Of a DNA stretch of 64,000 nt, positions 1 to 7,906 are shown in pieces (the stretch's first letter is position 1; each line of letters starts with the position of its first letter). This stretch comes from Pseudomonadota bacterium. Its GTDB lineage: Bacteria; Bdellovibrionota_C; UBA2361; OMII01. The stretch lies in NCBI GenBank assembly GCA_026390555.1, contig JAPLFS010000076.1, positions 1 through 64,000 on the forward strand. The letters are read 5' to 3'. Made by a program: the position numbers and the translations under genes. A model generated the notes under the pieces. That model searched no databases. It was not told the DNA's origin and was given only the letters and a program-made list of their open reading frames with translations.

Positions 1-567
1 TTTACAACTAAGAATGAAGGGGGCACCGGAATCGGGCTCTCTACCGTGAATTCAATCGTAGAGCAGCTCGGAGGGGCTATTGAGGTTGATTCACAGCAGG
101 GAGTTGGCACTGAGTTTCGCATCATCTTTCCACTCCTCGCCGTAGAGGAGCAGACGGAGCTCTTGCAGGCGCAGGATGACTCGAAACCTCTCAAGGGGCG
201 CGGTGAGCGAGTGCTTGTTATTGATGATGAATATGCCGTGCGTAATGTGCTGGGCCTTAGTCTTAGCCACCTTGGATACGCGATTGAGACCGCAGCCTCG
301 GGGCTTGAAGGTATCGAGAAGTTTGTTAACGCCGGTGGGGATTTCGATCTCGTGATCCTCGATCTATTAATGCCGGGACTCTCTGGCGAAGAGGTCTTTA
401 ACCGGATCCTGGAGATTAATAGAGGCGCGCGTGTTCTGATCGTCAGCGGCTTTAGCTCTGAGCATGTTGTCCAGCGCATCCTTGAGTCTGGGGGTAGGGA
501 CTTTATTCAAAAGCCATTCTCAATTGAAGTTTTATCTAGAAAGGTACGCGGGTGCTTGTATGATTAA
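1..567 (+). CDS. Hybrid sensor histidine kinase, C-terminal part (partial)
   Basis: The reading frame is open from base 1, so the gene starts to the left of the window. The first residues are the end of a HATPase domain: a GGTGIGLS G2-box motif, then the usual EQLGGAIEVDSQQGVGTEF run. After a short linker comes a full receiver domain, with the acidic pair in VLVIDDE, the phospho-acceptor Asp in VILDLLMPG, the Ser of VLIVSGF and the Lys of IQKPF. In this family the kinase autophosphorylates on a His that would lie upstream of the window and passes phosphate to the receiver Asp. There is no DNA-binding domain after the receiver. The end overlaps the next gene by 8 bases, suggesting co-transcription. 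Stimulus unknown. Confidence 0.88.
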   Translation, partial: FTTKNEGGTGIGLSTVNSIVEQLGGAIEVDSQQGVGTEFRIIFPLLAVEEQTELLQAQDDSKPLKGRGERVLVIDDEYAVRNVLGLSLSHLGYAIETAASGLEGIEKFVNAGGDFDLVILDLLMPGLSGEEVFNRILEINRGARVLIVSGFSSEHVVQRILESGGRDFIQKPFSIEVLSRKVRGCLYD

Positions 568-1603
568 GGAGTACAAGGTCCGCAACATAACGATCAGTCC
601 TGGGCTCGTTCTCTCCCCTATGAGCGGCGTAACTACTAGACCATTTCGCAAACTTGTTAAGCAACTAAACCCCAATTCTGTCGGATTATTGGTGAGCGAG
701 TTCGTTTCCGTAGAGGGCATGACGAGGGGCTCGCTCCGCACACTAGAAATGATGCGATTCTCTGAGGAGGAGCGCCCATACTGCGTGCAGATCTTTGGGT
801 ACGAAATTAACCGTATGCGCGATGCCGCTTTGATGGTTCAGGATCTCGGCGTCGATATAGTTGATATTAACTGCGGCTGTCCAGCTCCTAAGGTCGTTAA
901 ACGGGGGGGCGGTTGCGAGCTGATGCGACAACCGGAGCACCTCGTGCAGATCGTGCGGGCGATTAAGGGCGCAATCTCTATTCCACTCACCCTTAAGATG
1001 AGGGCCGGATGGGATGATAGCTCGCGTAACGCAGTAGATCTTGCCAAAATACTTGAGTCTGAAGGGATAGAGGCGCTCGCAGTTCATGGTCGTACTAGGG
1101 CGCAGCTCTATCGTGGAGAGGCGGACTGGAGTTTGGTAGAGCAGGTGGCTAATGCGGTCTCTATTCCGGTAATGGGAAGTGGGGATGTTGTTGATCGCGC
1201 ATCAGCGGAGCAGCGCTTAGTAGGCAAGGTCGCTGGGCTCTTTATTGGCCGCGCCAGTATGTCGAATCCGCTCGTGTTTAGTGAGATTATGAGCGGGGCA
1301 CCGAGCGCTTTGCGTGGTAATCAAAAACTTATGTTATCAATCCTGTTTCGTTACATAGAGTTGTTGCGAGAGGACTTTCAAGATAGCGCCTGTCCTGGAA
1401 AGCTTAAGCAGCTCGCCTCTCAGATGTGTCGAGGGGCGCCGTGGAGAAAGCAGCTCCTGACCATCAATACCCTCCCAGAGCAGATACAGCTTCTTGAGAT
1501 GGTGCGGGATGGCGCTTGGAAGGGTATCATCGGGGGTGAGCTAGTTGAGGAGGCCCCTGTGCGAGATGAAGATGGGTCTTGTGACCAGTACGCTATGGAA
1601 TAA
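560..1603 (+). CDS. dus: tRNA-dihydrouridine synthase (DusB-like)
   Basis: FMN-dependent enzyme that reduces uridine to dihydrouridine in the tRNA D-loop. The protein has a TIM-barrel Dus domain: LSPMSGVTTRPFR at the N-terminus, then DINCGCPAPKV with the expected catalytic Cys near residue 107, RGGGCELMRQPE, KMRAGWDD, AVHGRTRAQLYRG and a phosphate-binding GSGDV/GLFIGRASM pair. About 347 residues, a normal Dus length. I chose the ATG at 560 because the protein then opens at the usual N-terminal strand (IKEYKVRNITISPGLVLSPMSG). An upstream in-frame ATG at 464 lies inside the previous gene. The start overlaps the kinase stop, so translational coupling is likely. Which uridine is modified cannot be told from sequence. 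Confidence 0.93.
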   Translation: MIKEYKVRNITISPGLVLSPMSGVTTRPFRKLVKQLNPNSVGLLVSEFVSVEGMTRGSLRTLEMMRFSEEERPYCVQIFGYEINRMRDAALMVQDLGVDIVDINCGCPAPKVVKRGGGCELMRQPEHLVQIVRAIKGAISIPLTLKMRAGWDDSSRNAVDLAKILESEGIEALAVHGRTRAQLYRGEADWSLVEQVANAVSIPVMGSGDVVDRASAEQRLVGKVAGLFIGRASMSNPLVFSEIMSGAPSALRGNQKLMLSILFRYIELLREDFQDSACPGKLKQLASQMCRGAPWRKQLLTINTLPEQIQLLEMVRDGAWKGIIGGELVEEAPVRDEDGSCDQYAME

Positions 1604-1660
1604 CTGTGGAATAAGGGTGGAATAAGGGCGTAATAAGAGCCTAATAAGAGCAGAGTAACG
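1595..1660 (+). repeat. 11-bp tandem repeat full of TAA stops
   Basis: Between the Dus gene and the ABC gene, an 11-base unit of the type GTGGAATAAGG recurs about four to five times with drift (GTGGAATAAGG twice, then GCGTAATAAGA and GCCTAATAAGA). The Dus stop codon itself sits in a related unit. Since 11 is not a multiple of 3, successive TAA triplets fall in different frames, so the array closes all three frames. Confidence 0.7.
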
Positions 1661-1670
1661 GAATTTAAGA

Positions 1671-2423
1671 GTGCTAAGAATAAATAATATCTACCGAGGT
1701 TTTGGCGAGAAAGAGGTGCTCAAAGGGGTCGCCCTTACGCTAAAGCCATCCACTATCACCGGTTTAATCGGGCCAAGTGGTGGTGGTAAGAGCATCCTGC
1801 TGAAGATTATTGCACATACATGCAGCAGTGATGCCGGCACGGTTGAGTTCGAGGGGGGGTGCGGCGTTGACGACGTGGCCCTTATGTTTCAAGAGGGGGC
1901 GCTCTTTGATTCTCTCTCCGTATACGATAACGTGGCGTTTCCATTGGTACAGGGCAACGTACCCACAAATGGATTGCCTACCGAGCAGCGTGAAATGGTG
2001 TGCAGTAAGGTTGGCGAGATCTTAGCGCGGGTAGGACTTACCAAGGCGGCCTACAAGTTACCGGGACAGTTAAGTGGTGGGATGAGGCGGAGGGTTTCTC
2101 TTGCGCGCGCACTCGTAAGCCGACCACGTATCTTGCTACTCGATGATCCAACGAGTGGGCTTGATCCTGTGGCGAGTAGCGTCATTATGGAGCTAATCGT
2201 AGAGCTGCACCGCGATTATAAGCCGATTACTTTTATCGTTAGTCACGATCTGCGAAGGCTCTTGCCAATAGCGGATCGTATCATTGCGCTCTTTGATGGT
2301 AACGTAGCGTTTGATGGCTCACTTGACGATCTGCGCCAGGGAGCTTCAGCATCGGTGCGTAGTTTTGTCGCCTGTCGCTTCGAACTCGGAACTCCGAGTA
2401 TAGAGCCGTCAGTTATTGTATAA
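1671..2423 (+). CDS. ABC transporter ATP-binding protein, MlaF/Ttg2A type
   Basis: Cytoplasmic ATPase subunit of an ABC transporter. Walker A GPSGGGKS is near residues 34-41, the Q-loop reads MFQEGALFDSLSVYDNVAFPL, the signature LSGGMRRR is near 134 and Walker B with the D-loop (LLLDDPTSGLD) is near 155-165, followed by the switch His in IVSHDL. The EGALFDSLSVYDNV stretch is characteristic of the MlaF/toluene-tolerance group that moves phospholipids between inner and outer membrane. No permease (MlaE) or MCE-domain (MlaD) gene is beside it, so partners must be elsewhere or the substrate differs. It starts at GTG 1671, just after a TAA-rich tandem repeat, and is followed at 9 bases by the helicase gene. 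Confidence 0.85.
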   Translation: MLRINNIYRGFGEKEVLKGVALTLKPSTITGLIGPSGGGKSILLKIIAHTCSSDAGTVEFEGGCGVDDVALMFQEGALFDSLSVYDNVAFPLVQGNVPTNGLPTEQREMVCSKVGEILARVGLTKAAYKLPGQLSGGMRRRVSLARALVSRPRILLLDDPTSGLDPVASSVIMELIVELHRDYKPITFIVSHDLRRLLPIADRIIALFDGNVAFDGSLDDLRQGASASVRSFVACRFELGTPSIEPSVIV

Positions 2424-2432
2424 GGATTTATT

Positions 2433-3302
2433 GTGGCATTCATGAAGCATAGAGCGATAGAGGAGTCCCGTGAGCGATTTCTCTCAGGTATTGGGGTACC
2501 TAGTAAGGGCACCTTCGTAGCCGATGACTTTCAACAGGCAGCTATCTCAAACTTAGCGGCTGGTATCGACACACTCGTAGTTGCCCCTACCGGCTCAGGC
2601 AAGACCTTTATCGCTATTCAGGCGATGCGAGACTTACTTAAGAAGGGAAAGTATCCGATCTATACCACCCCGCTTAAAGCGCTTTCGAATACGAAGTATA
2701 CCGAGTTTCAAAATACATTTGGGCCTGAGCACTCTGTCGGATTGCTTACAGGTGACAGAAAGATTGAGGGGGATTCCGATATCGTTATCGCGACGACCGA
2801 GATCTATCGTAACGAGCTCTATCGAGGCTTTGGTCGATACTCGTTAGTTATTCTGGATGAGGTGCACTATATCGCAGACCCGCAACGCGGTGCCGTGTGG
2901 GAGGAGAGTATCATCCTAACGCCTAGCACCTCTACCCTGTTGATGCTCTCCGCTTCAATCTCAAACGCCGAGGAGATCGCGTCCTGGATTGAAGAGGTTA
3001 GAAATAAGGAGTGTCGTATCGTTCAAAAGATAGAGCGCCCGGTAGAGCTGCGCTATGGATTCCTTCATCCACGTTACGGTGTTATCCCACTTAGTGATGA
3101 AAAGGGGCACCTCTCACCAGAGGTTGCGCACTACTATAGTGGTGCTAGTCTTGACGGAGACGGGATGCGTGTCTCAGGCTCGTATCAGGAGCAAGGGGGC
3201 TCGTACGGACGTTCGCGTAACGGGGGTGGTAGGGGCCCGCGTGGTGGCGGTGGTGGCGGTGGTTCACGTCGCGGTAGTAGCTCGGGTCGGGGGCGTAGAT
3301 AG
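2433..3302 (+). CDS. Ski2-like DExH RNA helicase, N-terminal half with Gly/Arg tail
   Basis: Contains only the first RecA-like domain of a Ski2/Mtr4-type helicase: Q-motif region DDFQQAAISNLAAG, Walker A APTGSGKT near residues 51-58, TTPLKALSN (motif Ia), TTEIYRNELYRG, the DEVH box near 142-145 and motif III LSASISNAEE. From about residue 225 it turns into a Gly/Arg/Ser-rich tail ending in GRGRR and then a TAG stop at 3300. The second helicase domain follows as a separate gene starting 2 bases later. Either this is a true two-gene helicase with an RGG-like RNA-binding tail, or a single gene broken within the Gly-rich linker. ATP hydrolysis would need both halves. It starts at GTG 2433; an ATG lies four codons in. 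Confidence 0.82.
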   Translation: MAFMKHRAIEESRERFLSGIGVPSKGTFVADDFQQAAISNLAAGIDTLVVAPTGSGKTFIAIQAMRDLLKKGKYPIYTTPLKALSNTKYTEFQNTFGPEHSVGLLTGDRKIEGDSDIVIATTEIYRNELYRGFGRYSLVILDEVHYIADPQRGAVWEESIILTPSTSTLLMLSASISNAEEIASWIEEVRNKECRIVQKIERPVELRYGFLHPRYGVIPLSDEKGHLSPEVAHYYSGASLDGDGMRVSGSYQEQGGSYGRSRNGGGRGPRGGGGGGGSRRGSSSGRGRR

Positions 3303-3304
3303 TT

Positions 3305-4714
3305 ATGCAAGATTTTCCAGTTACGACTATCCTACGAGAGCTTGAAAGAGATGGCCTGTTGCCTGCGATCCTATTCAGAACGGCGCGCAAACAGTGCGAT
3401 GCAGATATTGATAATCTGCACCGTAACGAGCACGCAATCATGCCGGCAGAGCAGCAACAAAAACTAGAGGCCGAAGTTCAGATTATTATCAAAAAATATG
3501 GATTTGAGCAGGAGTTCGTTACGACTTATCCGCAATACAAGGCTCTCATAGCGACTGGGGTTGGGGCGCATCATGCAGGACAGCTTCTGATCTGGAGGCT
3601 TCTTCTTGAGGAGCTAATGTCACGCAGCATGCTACGCATGATGGTAGCAACTGGAACGGTTGCTGCAGGGGTAGATTTTCCAGCTAGAACCGCCGTAATA
3701 ACGGCACACAGTAAGCGTGGCTCAGAGGGCTTCAGCGTGCTCTCTGCCGCTGAATTTCAACAGATGGCGGGGCGAGCAGGGCGACGTGGTAAGGATAAGG
3801 TAGGGGTATGCTTAATTACCCCCAGTAAGTTCTCGGATGCACGGGTTCTGCTTGAGGTCTCAAAGCGACCACCTGAGCCACTTAAGTCAGCATATTTTGC
3901 AGCGCCCTCAACGGTGCTCAATCTTCTTAAGTACCGTAACGTTGACGATCTGGAATTTACTGTTGAGCGTAGCCTCGGCGCATTTATTAATCGACGCGAT
4001 GCCGGCAGATTGCGTGAGGAAGCTATTAACGAGCAAATGGAGATCGAGGGTGATTTAGAACTTAAGGGTGAGCCTCGCAAAAAAGCCGACAAGCGGGTTC
4101 GCAGAAAGTTGCGCGAAGCCGATGAGATTGAGAAAAAGCAGGAGACCTCACTTGAACTCTCACTTGATGGTCTACGTAAGCTTGGGTATGTCGATGGGGG
4201 CAGCCTAACCGATAAGGGATATTGGGCGGCGGAGCTCTGTACGAGCCTAGTCCTTCAACTTGCTGAGTGTATCGAAGATAAGCTGTTTGATCAGTGTGCG
4301 CTCTTTGAGTTGGTGGGGCTTATCGCCAGTATCGCAGGGGATCAACATAGACAGTATTTTAAATTAAAGAACAATCCTATCAAGCCTGAACTATTCACCA
4401 AGATCGGGGCAATTGTGCAGCGTATTAGGGACAACTATCATGGGCCGGGTGCAGTAGATGTAGCGGTATTGCCGGATGCCGCTCTAACCGTTATCACATG
4501 GATGGACTCGGAGTCGTGGGTGGAGTTCTCTGGTTTGCTAAGGTTATCTGGAGTTGCAGATGGCGATGTGGCGCGCCTGGTCAGTCAGACCGCTGATCAC
4601 CTTAACCAAATAACCCGTCTTGAAAAAACCCATCCTATCCTGGCGCAGTCCGCCAAGGTGGGACGCAGCAGACTACTGCGCCCGCCGTTTTCGGAGAGTC
4701 TGATTACGACGTAG
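3305..4714 (+). CDS. Ski2-like DExH RNA helicase, C-terminal half
   Basis: Continues the helicase begun at 2433. It opens with LPAILFRTARKQCD (motif IV region of the second RecA domain), followed by GVGAHHAGQL, VATGTVAAGVDFPARTAV (motif V) and QMAGRAGRRG near residues 153-162 (motif VI with the arginine fingers). The remaining 300 residues are the mainly helical, charged C-terminal region seen in bacterial Ski2-like (COG4581) proteins, including a highly basic segment around residues 250-280. It lacks a P-loop of its own and so cannot be an independent ATPase. The ATG lies 2 bases after the stop of the N-terminal half and in another frame; a TAG at 3296 closes this frame immediately upstream. 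The halves are probably translated together and assemble. Confidence 0.82.
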   Translation: MQDFPVTTILRELERDGLLPAILFRTARKQCDADIDNLHRNEHAIMPAEQQQKLEAEVQIIIKKYGFEQEFVTTYPQYKALIATGVGAHHAGQLLIWRLLLEELMSRSMLRMMVATGTVAAGVDFPARTAVITAHSKRGSEGFSVLSAAEFQQMAGRAGRRGKDKVGVCLITPSKFSDARVLLEVSKRPPEPLKSAYFAAPSTVLNLLKYRNVDDLEFTVERSLGAFINRRDAGRLREEAINEQMEIEGDLELKGEPRKKADKRVRRKLREADEIEKKQETSLELSLDGLRKLGYVDGGSLTDKGYWAAELCTSLVLQLAECIEDKLFDQCALFELVGLIASIAGDQHRQYFKLKNNPIKPELFTKIGAIVQRIRDNYHGPGAVDVAVLPDAALTVITWMDSESWVEFSGLLRLSGVADGDVARLVSQTADHLNQITRLEKTHPILAQSAKVGRSRLLRPPFSESLITT

Positions 4715-4796
4715 ATAAAGATTGTGGAGCTTTTCACGGAAACACTTCTGGAGTAGAAATGTATATTATGATGATAACTAGATTCGCGTGCGTTAG

Positions 4797-5012
4797 CCCC
4801 GATTAAGGGGCGAGTTTGCGGAGCAAACAGGGGTGGGAACAAACCCCTCAGGGGTCGATTTGCGGAGCAAATCGGGGGTGATAATACTGACTATTCACCC
4901 CCTTAAAATGAGCGTCCCCGATCAGGGGACGACAAGAAAGGTGGGGCTTTAGGACCGATCGCAAGATTAAATCCTTTTAACCACCGACAAGTTTATACTG
5001 GGGTGAATAGTT
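4797..5012 (+). repeat. Structured repeat element, copy 1 (upstream of etfB)
   Basis: Non-coding stretch packed with palindromes. Hairpins with the core TTTGCGGAGCAAA occur at about 4812-4828 and 4857-4874, the second preceded by CCCCTCAGGGG (4844-4854). A third palindrome, GTCCCCGATCAGGGGAC, is at 4914-4930. The 12-base arm ACTATTCACCCC (4890-4901) is the exact reverse complement of 5000-5011, which carries the GGGG Shine-Dalgarno-like run and ends one base before the etfB ATG. The hairpins recur at 42192-42276 with the same order and spacing, but with a different pairing arm. Confidence 0.75.
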
Positions 5013-5762
5013 ATGAAGATACTGGTAGCGGTAAAACGTGTTCCTGATTGGCAGCTTAAGCTCAAGCTTCTGGCCGATGGATCCGGAATTCAGACTGATG
5101 GCGTCAAATGGATCTTAAATACCTTTGATGAGATAGCTGTTGAAGAGGCTATCCGCCTTAAGGAAAAAGGTGTGGCGAGCGAGGTAGTCTTGGTCAGCAT
5201 TGGGCCGGCCGATATGCGTGCTCGACTCGAATACGCGCTTGCAATGGGGGCTGATTCAGCGATCCTGGTAAAGCACGATGGTCCAGCTGACTCGGACCTC
5301 GCCTCACGGGTCATAGCCGAGGTCTTTAAGCGCGGCTCCTATGGGATGATCCTAATGGGTAAGCAGGCGATAGACTCAGACAGTAATCAGACGGCGCAAC
5401 TGGTGGCAGCGCGCCTTAATCTGGCGCAAGCATGCTTTGCATCAAAGGTAGTAATTGAGGGACCAAACGCACTCGTCACCCGCGAGATCGACGGGGGGCT
5501 TGAAACGATAAAGATACCGATGCCGTGCGTTGTATCAACTGACCTGCGTCTTAATGAGCCGCGCTATGCAGCTCTGCCTAATCTCATGAAGGCTAAGAAG
5601 AAGCCTTTTGAGGAGTTGAGTCTTGAAGCGCTTGGGGTCTCTCCACAGCTCAAGCTAGAGGTGCGTAGGCTTTCATTGCCACCAGTGCGTAAGGCTGGTC
5701 GCAAGGTCGCCGATGTGGCGGAGCTTATAAGCGTGCTGCAGAACGAAGCAAAGGTATTTTAG
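5013..5762 (+). CDS. etfB: Electron transfer flavoprotein, beta subunit
   Basis: Beta subunit (FixA family) of the heterodimeric FAD protein that carries electrons from acyl-CoA and other dehydrogenases to the membrane ETF:quinone oxidoreductase. The start MKILVAVKRVPDW, the NTFDEIAVEEAIRLKEKG segment, the ALAMGADSAILV segment and GKQAIDSDSNQTAQLVAARL are all typical of the family, as is IPMPCVVSTDLRLNEPRYA with LPNLMKAKKKP in the C-terminal half. At 249 residues it has the normal length. It starts one base after the inverted-repeat arm that could pair with its ribosome-binding region. etfA follows after 9 bases, so the two are co-expressed in the usual order. Confidence 0.95.
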   Translation: MKILVAVKRVPDWQLKLKLLADGSGIQTDGVKWILNTFDEIAVEEAIRLKEKGVASEVVLVSIGPADMRARLEYALAMGADSAILVKHDGPADSDLASRVIAEVFKRGSYGMILMGKQAIDSDSNQTAQLVAARLNLAQACFASKVVIEGPNALVTREIDGGLETIKIPMPCVVSTDLRLNEPRYAALPNLMKAKKKPFEELSLEALGVSPQLKLEVRRLSLPPVRKAGRKVADVAELISVLQNEAKVF

Positions 5763-5771
5763 GGGGTTCAG

Positions 5772-6764
5772 ATGGGAAAAGTTCTGGTTTTTATTCAACA
5801 CGATCAAGGAAGGATCCTCAAAGGATCGCTTGTAGCTCTTACCGCAGCACGACAGCTTGCGGCAGCCTGGCACTGTGAGGGCTTGGTTGCTGTAACGCTT
5901 GGGCCAGGGGCGCAGGTTGCGGCTAACGAAGCTAGCTCTTATGGATTCAGCACCGTGCGCTTCTCTGAGGCAGCGCTATTTGAAAGATATCGAGCTGAGC
6001 CATACAGCCGCGCCATTACGCTGGCGGCCAAGGAGCTTGGAGCTGATTGCATAGTGGCGCTTGCAAGTAGCACCGGCAAGGACTGCTTGCCTCGAGTAAG
6101 CGTGTTACTCGACGCGGTACAAGCCTCTGAGGTGGTCGCGGTAAATAGCGATGGAACCCTTAAGCGTCCGATGTATGCTGGAAATATCATGGCCGATGTT
6201 CAGCTCGCTGCTGGCAATAGGGTGGTGACAATTCGAGGAACCGCCTTTGCGCCTGCCACTAAGGAGGAGGGCGGGGGCTGTGAGGTGCAGAAACTACACC
6301 TTGCTGGAGATCCTGAGCTATACGAGCAGCCCCGCTTCGGCGAGATAGTTAGCTATGAGCAATCAAAAGCTGATCGGCCAGAGTTATCAGATGCGGCGGT
6401 AGTAATAAGCGGCGGGAGGGCGCTCGGCTCAGCCGAGAATTTTGAGAAGGTTATTTTCCCCTTTGCAGATGCGCTTGGGGCCGCTATCGGGGCCTCACGT
6501 GCCGCGGTTGATTCAGGGTATGCCCCGAACGATTGGCAGGTGGGACAGACCGGCAAGGTTGTTGCGCCAAGCCTCTACATCGCCGTAGGTATCTCTGGAG
6601 CCATTCAGCATCTGGCTGGCATGAAGGATTCTAAGGTAATCGTTGCAATTAATAAGGACCCAGCGGCTCCGATCTTTGAGGTAGCTGATTATGGTCTAGT
6701 GGCCGATCTCTTCGTGGTTGTGCCGGAGCTTGCGGCGGCCATCAAGAAGGCCAAGGGGGCTTAA
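5772..6764 (+). CDS. etfA: Electron transfer flavoprotein, alpha subunit
   Basis: Alpha subunit (FixB family), which binds most of the FAD. The N-terminal half is the Rossmann-like ETF domain. The C-terminal FAD domain shows [41 protein letters not shown], then [57 protein letters not shown], the strongest ETF-alpha signature (both stretches are given here only as anchors: [36 protein letters not shown]). At 330 residues the length is normal. It is the second gene of an etfBA operon, which continues without a clear break into the DUF192 and YciH genes. Confidence 0.95.
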   Translation: MGKVLVFIQHDQGRILKGSLVALTAARQLAAAWHCEGLVAVTLGPGAQVAANEASSYGFSTVRFSEAALFERYRAEPYSRAITLAAKELGADCIVALASSTGKDCLPRVSVLLDAVQASEVVAVNSDGTLKRPMYAGNIMADVQLAAGNRVVTIRGTAFAPATKEEGGGCEVQKLHLAGDPELYEQPRFGEIVSYEQSKADRPELSDAAVVISGGRALGSAENFEKVIFPFADALGAAIGASRAAVDSGYAPNDWQVGQTGKVVAPSLYIAVGISGAIQHLAGMKDSKVIVAINKDPAAPIFEVADYGLVADLFVVVPELAAAIKKAKGA

Positions 6765-6767
6765 TTT

Positions 6768-7256
6768 ATGATAAGGCGAACATGGATACTATTATCTATG
6801 TTTTTAAGCTTAGGAGCTGCGCTCCTAATAGTGCTGACCGCCTGTTCACGAAACGCACCGGCGGATGGGGTTGATCTGATCTTCAAAAAACCGAGCGGTG
6901 AGAAAACTGAGGTGTTTCGCATGGAGGTAGTGGCGACTAATTCAGATCGCATGCGTGGTCTAATGTTTCGCAAATCGCTGGCTTCAAATGCCGGCATGAT
7001 ATTTCTTTTTCAAGAGGAGCGTGAGCATAGCTTCTGGATGAAGAACACCCTGATTCCGCTCGATATGGTGTTCGTCTCAAGCGCTTGGAAGGTCGTTGGA
7101 GCTCTTGAGAACGTGACACCACTGACCGAGGATCCTCGGACCGTAGGAATTCCGAGCCAGTATGTACTTGAGTTCAGCGCCGGAACGATTAAGCGTCTCG
7201 GTGTTTCAAGCGGTGTAGCGGTCGAGGTGACCGGGCAGCTGCCACCGATTCAGTGA
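6768..7256 (+). CDS. DUF192 family lipoprotein
   Basis: About 162 residues. The N-terminus is a lipoprotein signal: a basic start, a hydrophobic stretch, then VLTACS with the lipobox Cys near residue 26. The rest is a DUF192 domain, recognisable by MRGLMFRKSLASNAGMIFLF, HSFWMKNTLIPLDMVFV and YVLEFSAGTIKRLGV. DUF192 proteins are small beta-barrel-like extracytoplasmic proteins of unknown biochemical role. It begins 3 bases after etfA and is followed 7 bases later by the YciH-like gene, so probably part of the same transcript. Confidence 0.85.
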   Translation: MIRRTWILLSMFLSLGAALLIVLTACSRNAPADGVDLIFKKPSGEKTEVFRMEVVATNSDRMRGLMFRKSLASNAGMIFLFQEEREHSFWMKNTLIPLDMVFVSSAWKVVGALENVTPLTEDPRTVGIPSQYVLEFSAGTIKRLGVSSGVAVEVTGQLPPIQ

Positions 7257-7263
7257 TAGTGGT

Positions 7264-7632
7264 ATGATATCTTCAAAGGACCCGCAACAGAGAGTTGTAT
7301 ATTCAACTGAGCATGGAACCATCTGTGGGGGTTGTAATAAGCCGCAGCTAAAGTGCTCCTGCTCTAAGGATGCGCGCGGCGCCGTTATCGGGAACGGTAA
7401 CGTTCGGGTTCGTCGTGAAACTAAGGGGCGTGGTGGAAAGACTGTAACGAGCATATCTGGATTAGCTATGAGCCAGGACGCTCTGACCCTGCTCCTAAAG
7501 GATTTCAAGCGGTTATGTGGAACCGGCGGAGCCCTTAAGGATGGGGTGCTAGAGTTGCAGGGGGAGCACTGCGACCAGGTTCTGCAGGAGCTTGCTAGTC
7601 GAGGAATTAGAGCCAAGCGTAGTGGTGGCTAG
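7264..7632 (+). CDS. yciH: SUI1/YciH-family translation factor-like protein
   Basis: 122 residues. After VYSTEHGTICGGC there is a small Cys-rich segment (C-x2-C, then C-x-C), followed by a SUI1 domain: VRVRRETKGRGGKTVTSISGL, LLLKDFKRLCGTGGALKDG and LELQGEHCDQVLQEL, ending in IRAKRSGG. This matches bacterial YciH, related to eukaryotic eIF1, thought to act on the fidelity of translation initiation. The Cys-rich N-terminal insert suggests a zinc site (inference). Start ATG 7264. Confidence 0.88.
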   Translation: MISSKDPQQRVVYSTEHGTICGGCNKPQLKCSCSKDARGAVIGNGNVRVRRETKGRGGKTVTSISGLAMSQDALTLLLKDFKRLCGTGGALKDGVLELQGEHCDQVLQELASRGIRAKRSGG

Positions 7633-7687
7633 AGGGCCCCTATTACATTATAGTCTCAGTCGAGTTATTAATGTAGGTGGTGCTTAT

Positions 7688-7906
7688 ATGTTTGGTGGCG
7701 GAAATAAGATAAAGCTAAGCGATACGGTATTTCAGAAGGCCAGGGTGGCTGCAGGCATCCTGGGGTGCTCACTAGAGGAGTTTATTGAGCGCTCTATTGA
7801 GGGCGAAGCTGAGAGAACGATGGCGCAAACCTCGAATAAAGAGCCTACTCAGGCTGAGGTTGATGAGATCTCTAAGCAGTTACAGGGGCTGGGCTACCTT
7901 GAGTAA
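7688..7906 (+). CDS. Small RHH-like protein ending in a GLGYLE motif
   Basis: 72 residues if started at the ATG at 7688, which is preceded by a G-rich AGGTGGTG run. An in-frame start at 7592 overlaps the YciH gene and adds sequence that looks non-conserved. KIKLSDTVFQKARVAAGILGCSLEEFIERSIEGEAE resembles a ribbon-helix-helix-type helix pair, and the tail QLQGLGYLE resembles the end of small proteins encoded beside alkaline-phosphatase-superfamily enzymes in other bacteria (my recollection of the family, not a search). The next frame begins by overlapping this gene. Function unknown. Confidence 0.6.
   Translation: MFGGGNKIKLSDTVFQKARVAAGILGCSLEEFIERSIEGEAERTMAQTSNKEPTQAEVDEISKQLQGLGYLE

Noticed and set aside
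464-559. Upstream start for the tRNA-dihydrouridine synthase
   Set aside because: It lies inside the receiver-domain gene and adds residues not seen in the family.
743-1087. Antisense frames within the Dus gene
   Set aside because: They shadow a well-supported gene and have no features of their own.
3290-3305. Programmed frameshift joining the helicase halves
   Set aside because: No slippery heptamer is seen near the junction and stop codons close both frames; a plain two-gene split or a sequencing error fits better.
3055-3345. Frame overlapping the Gly-rich helicase tail
   Set aside because: Its Val/Arg-rich translation is just the GGT-rich tail read in another frame.
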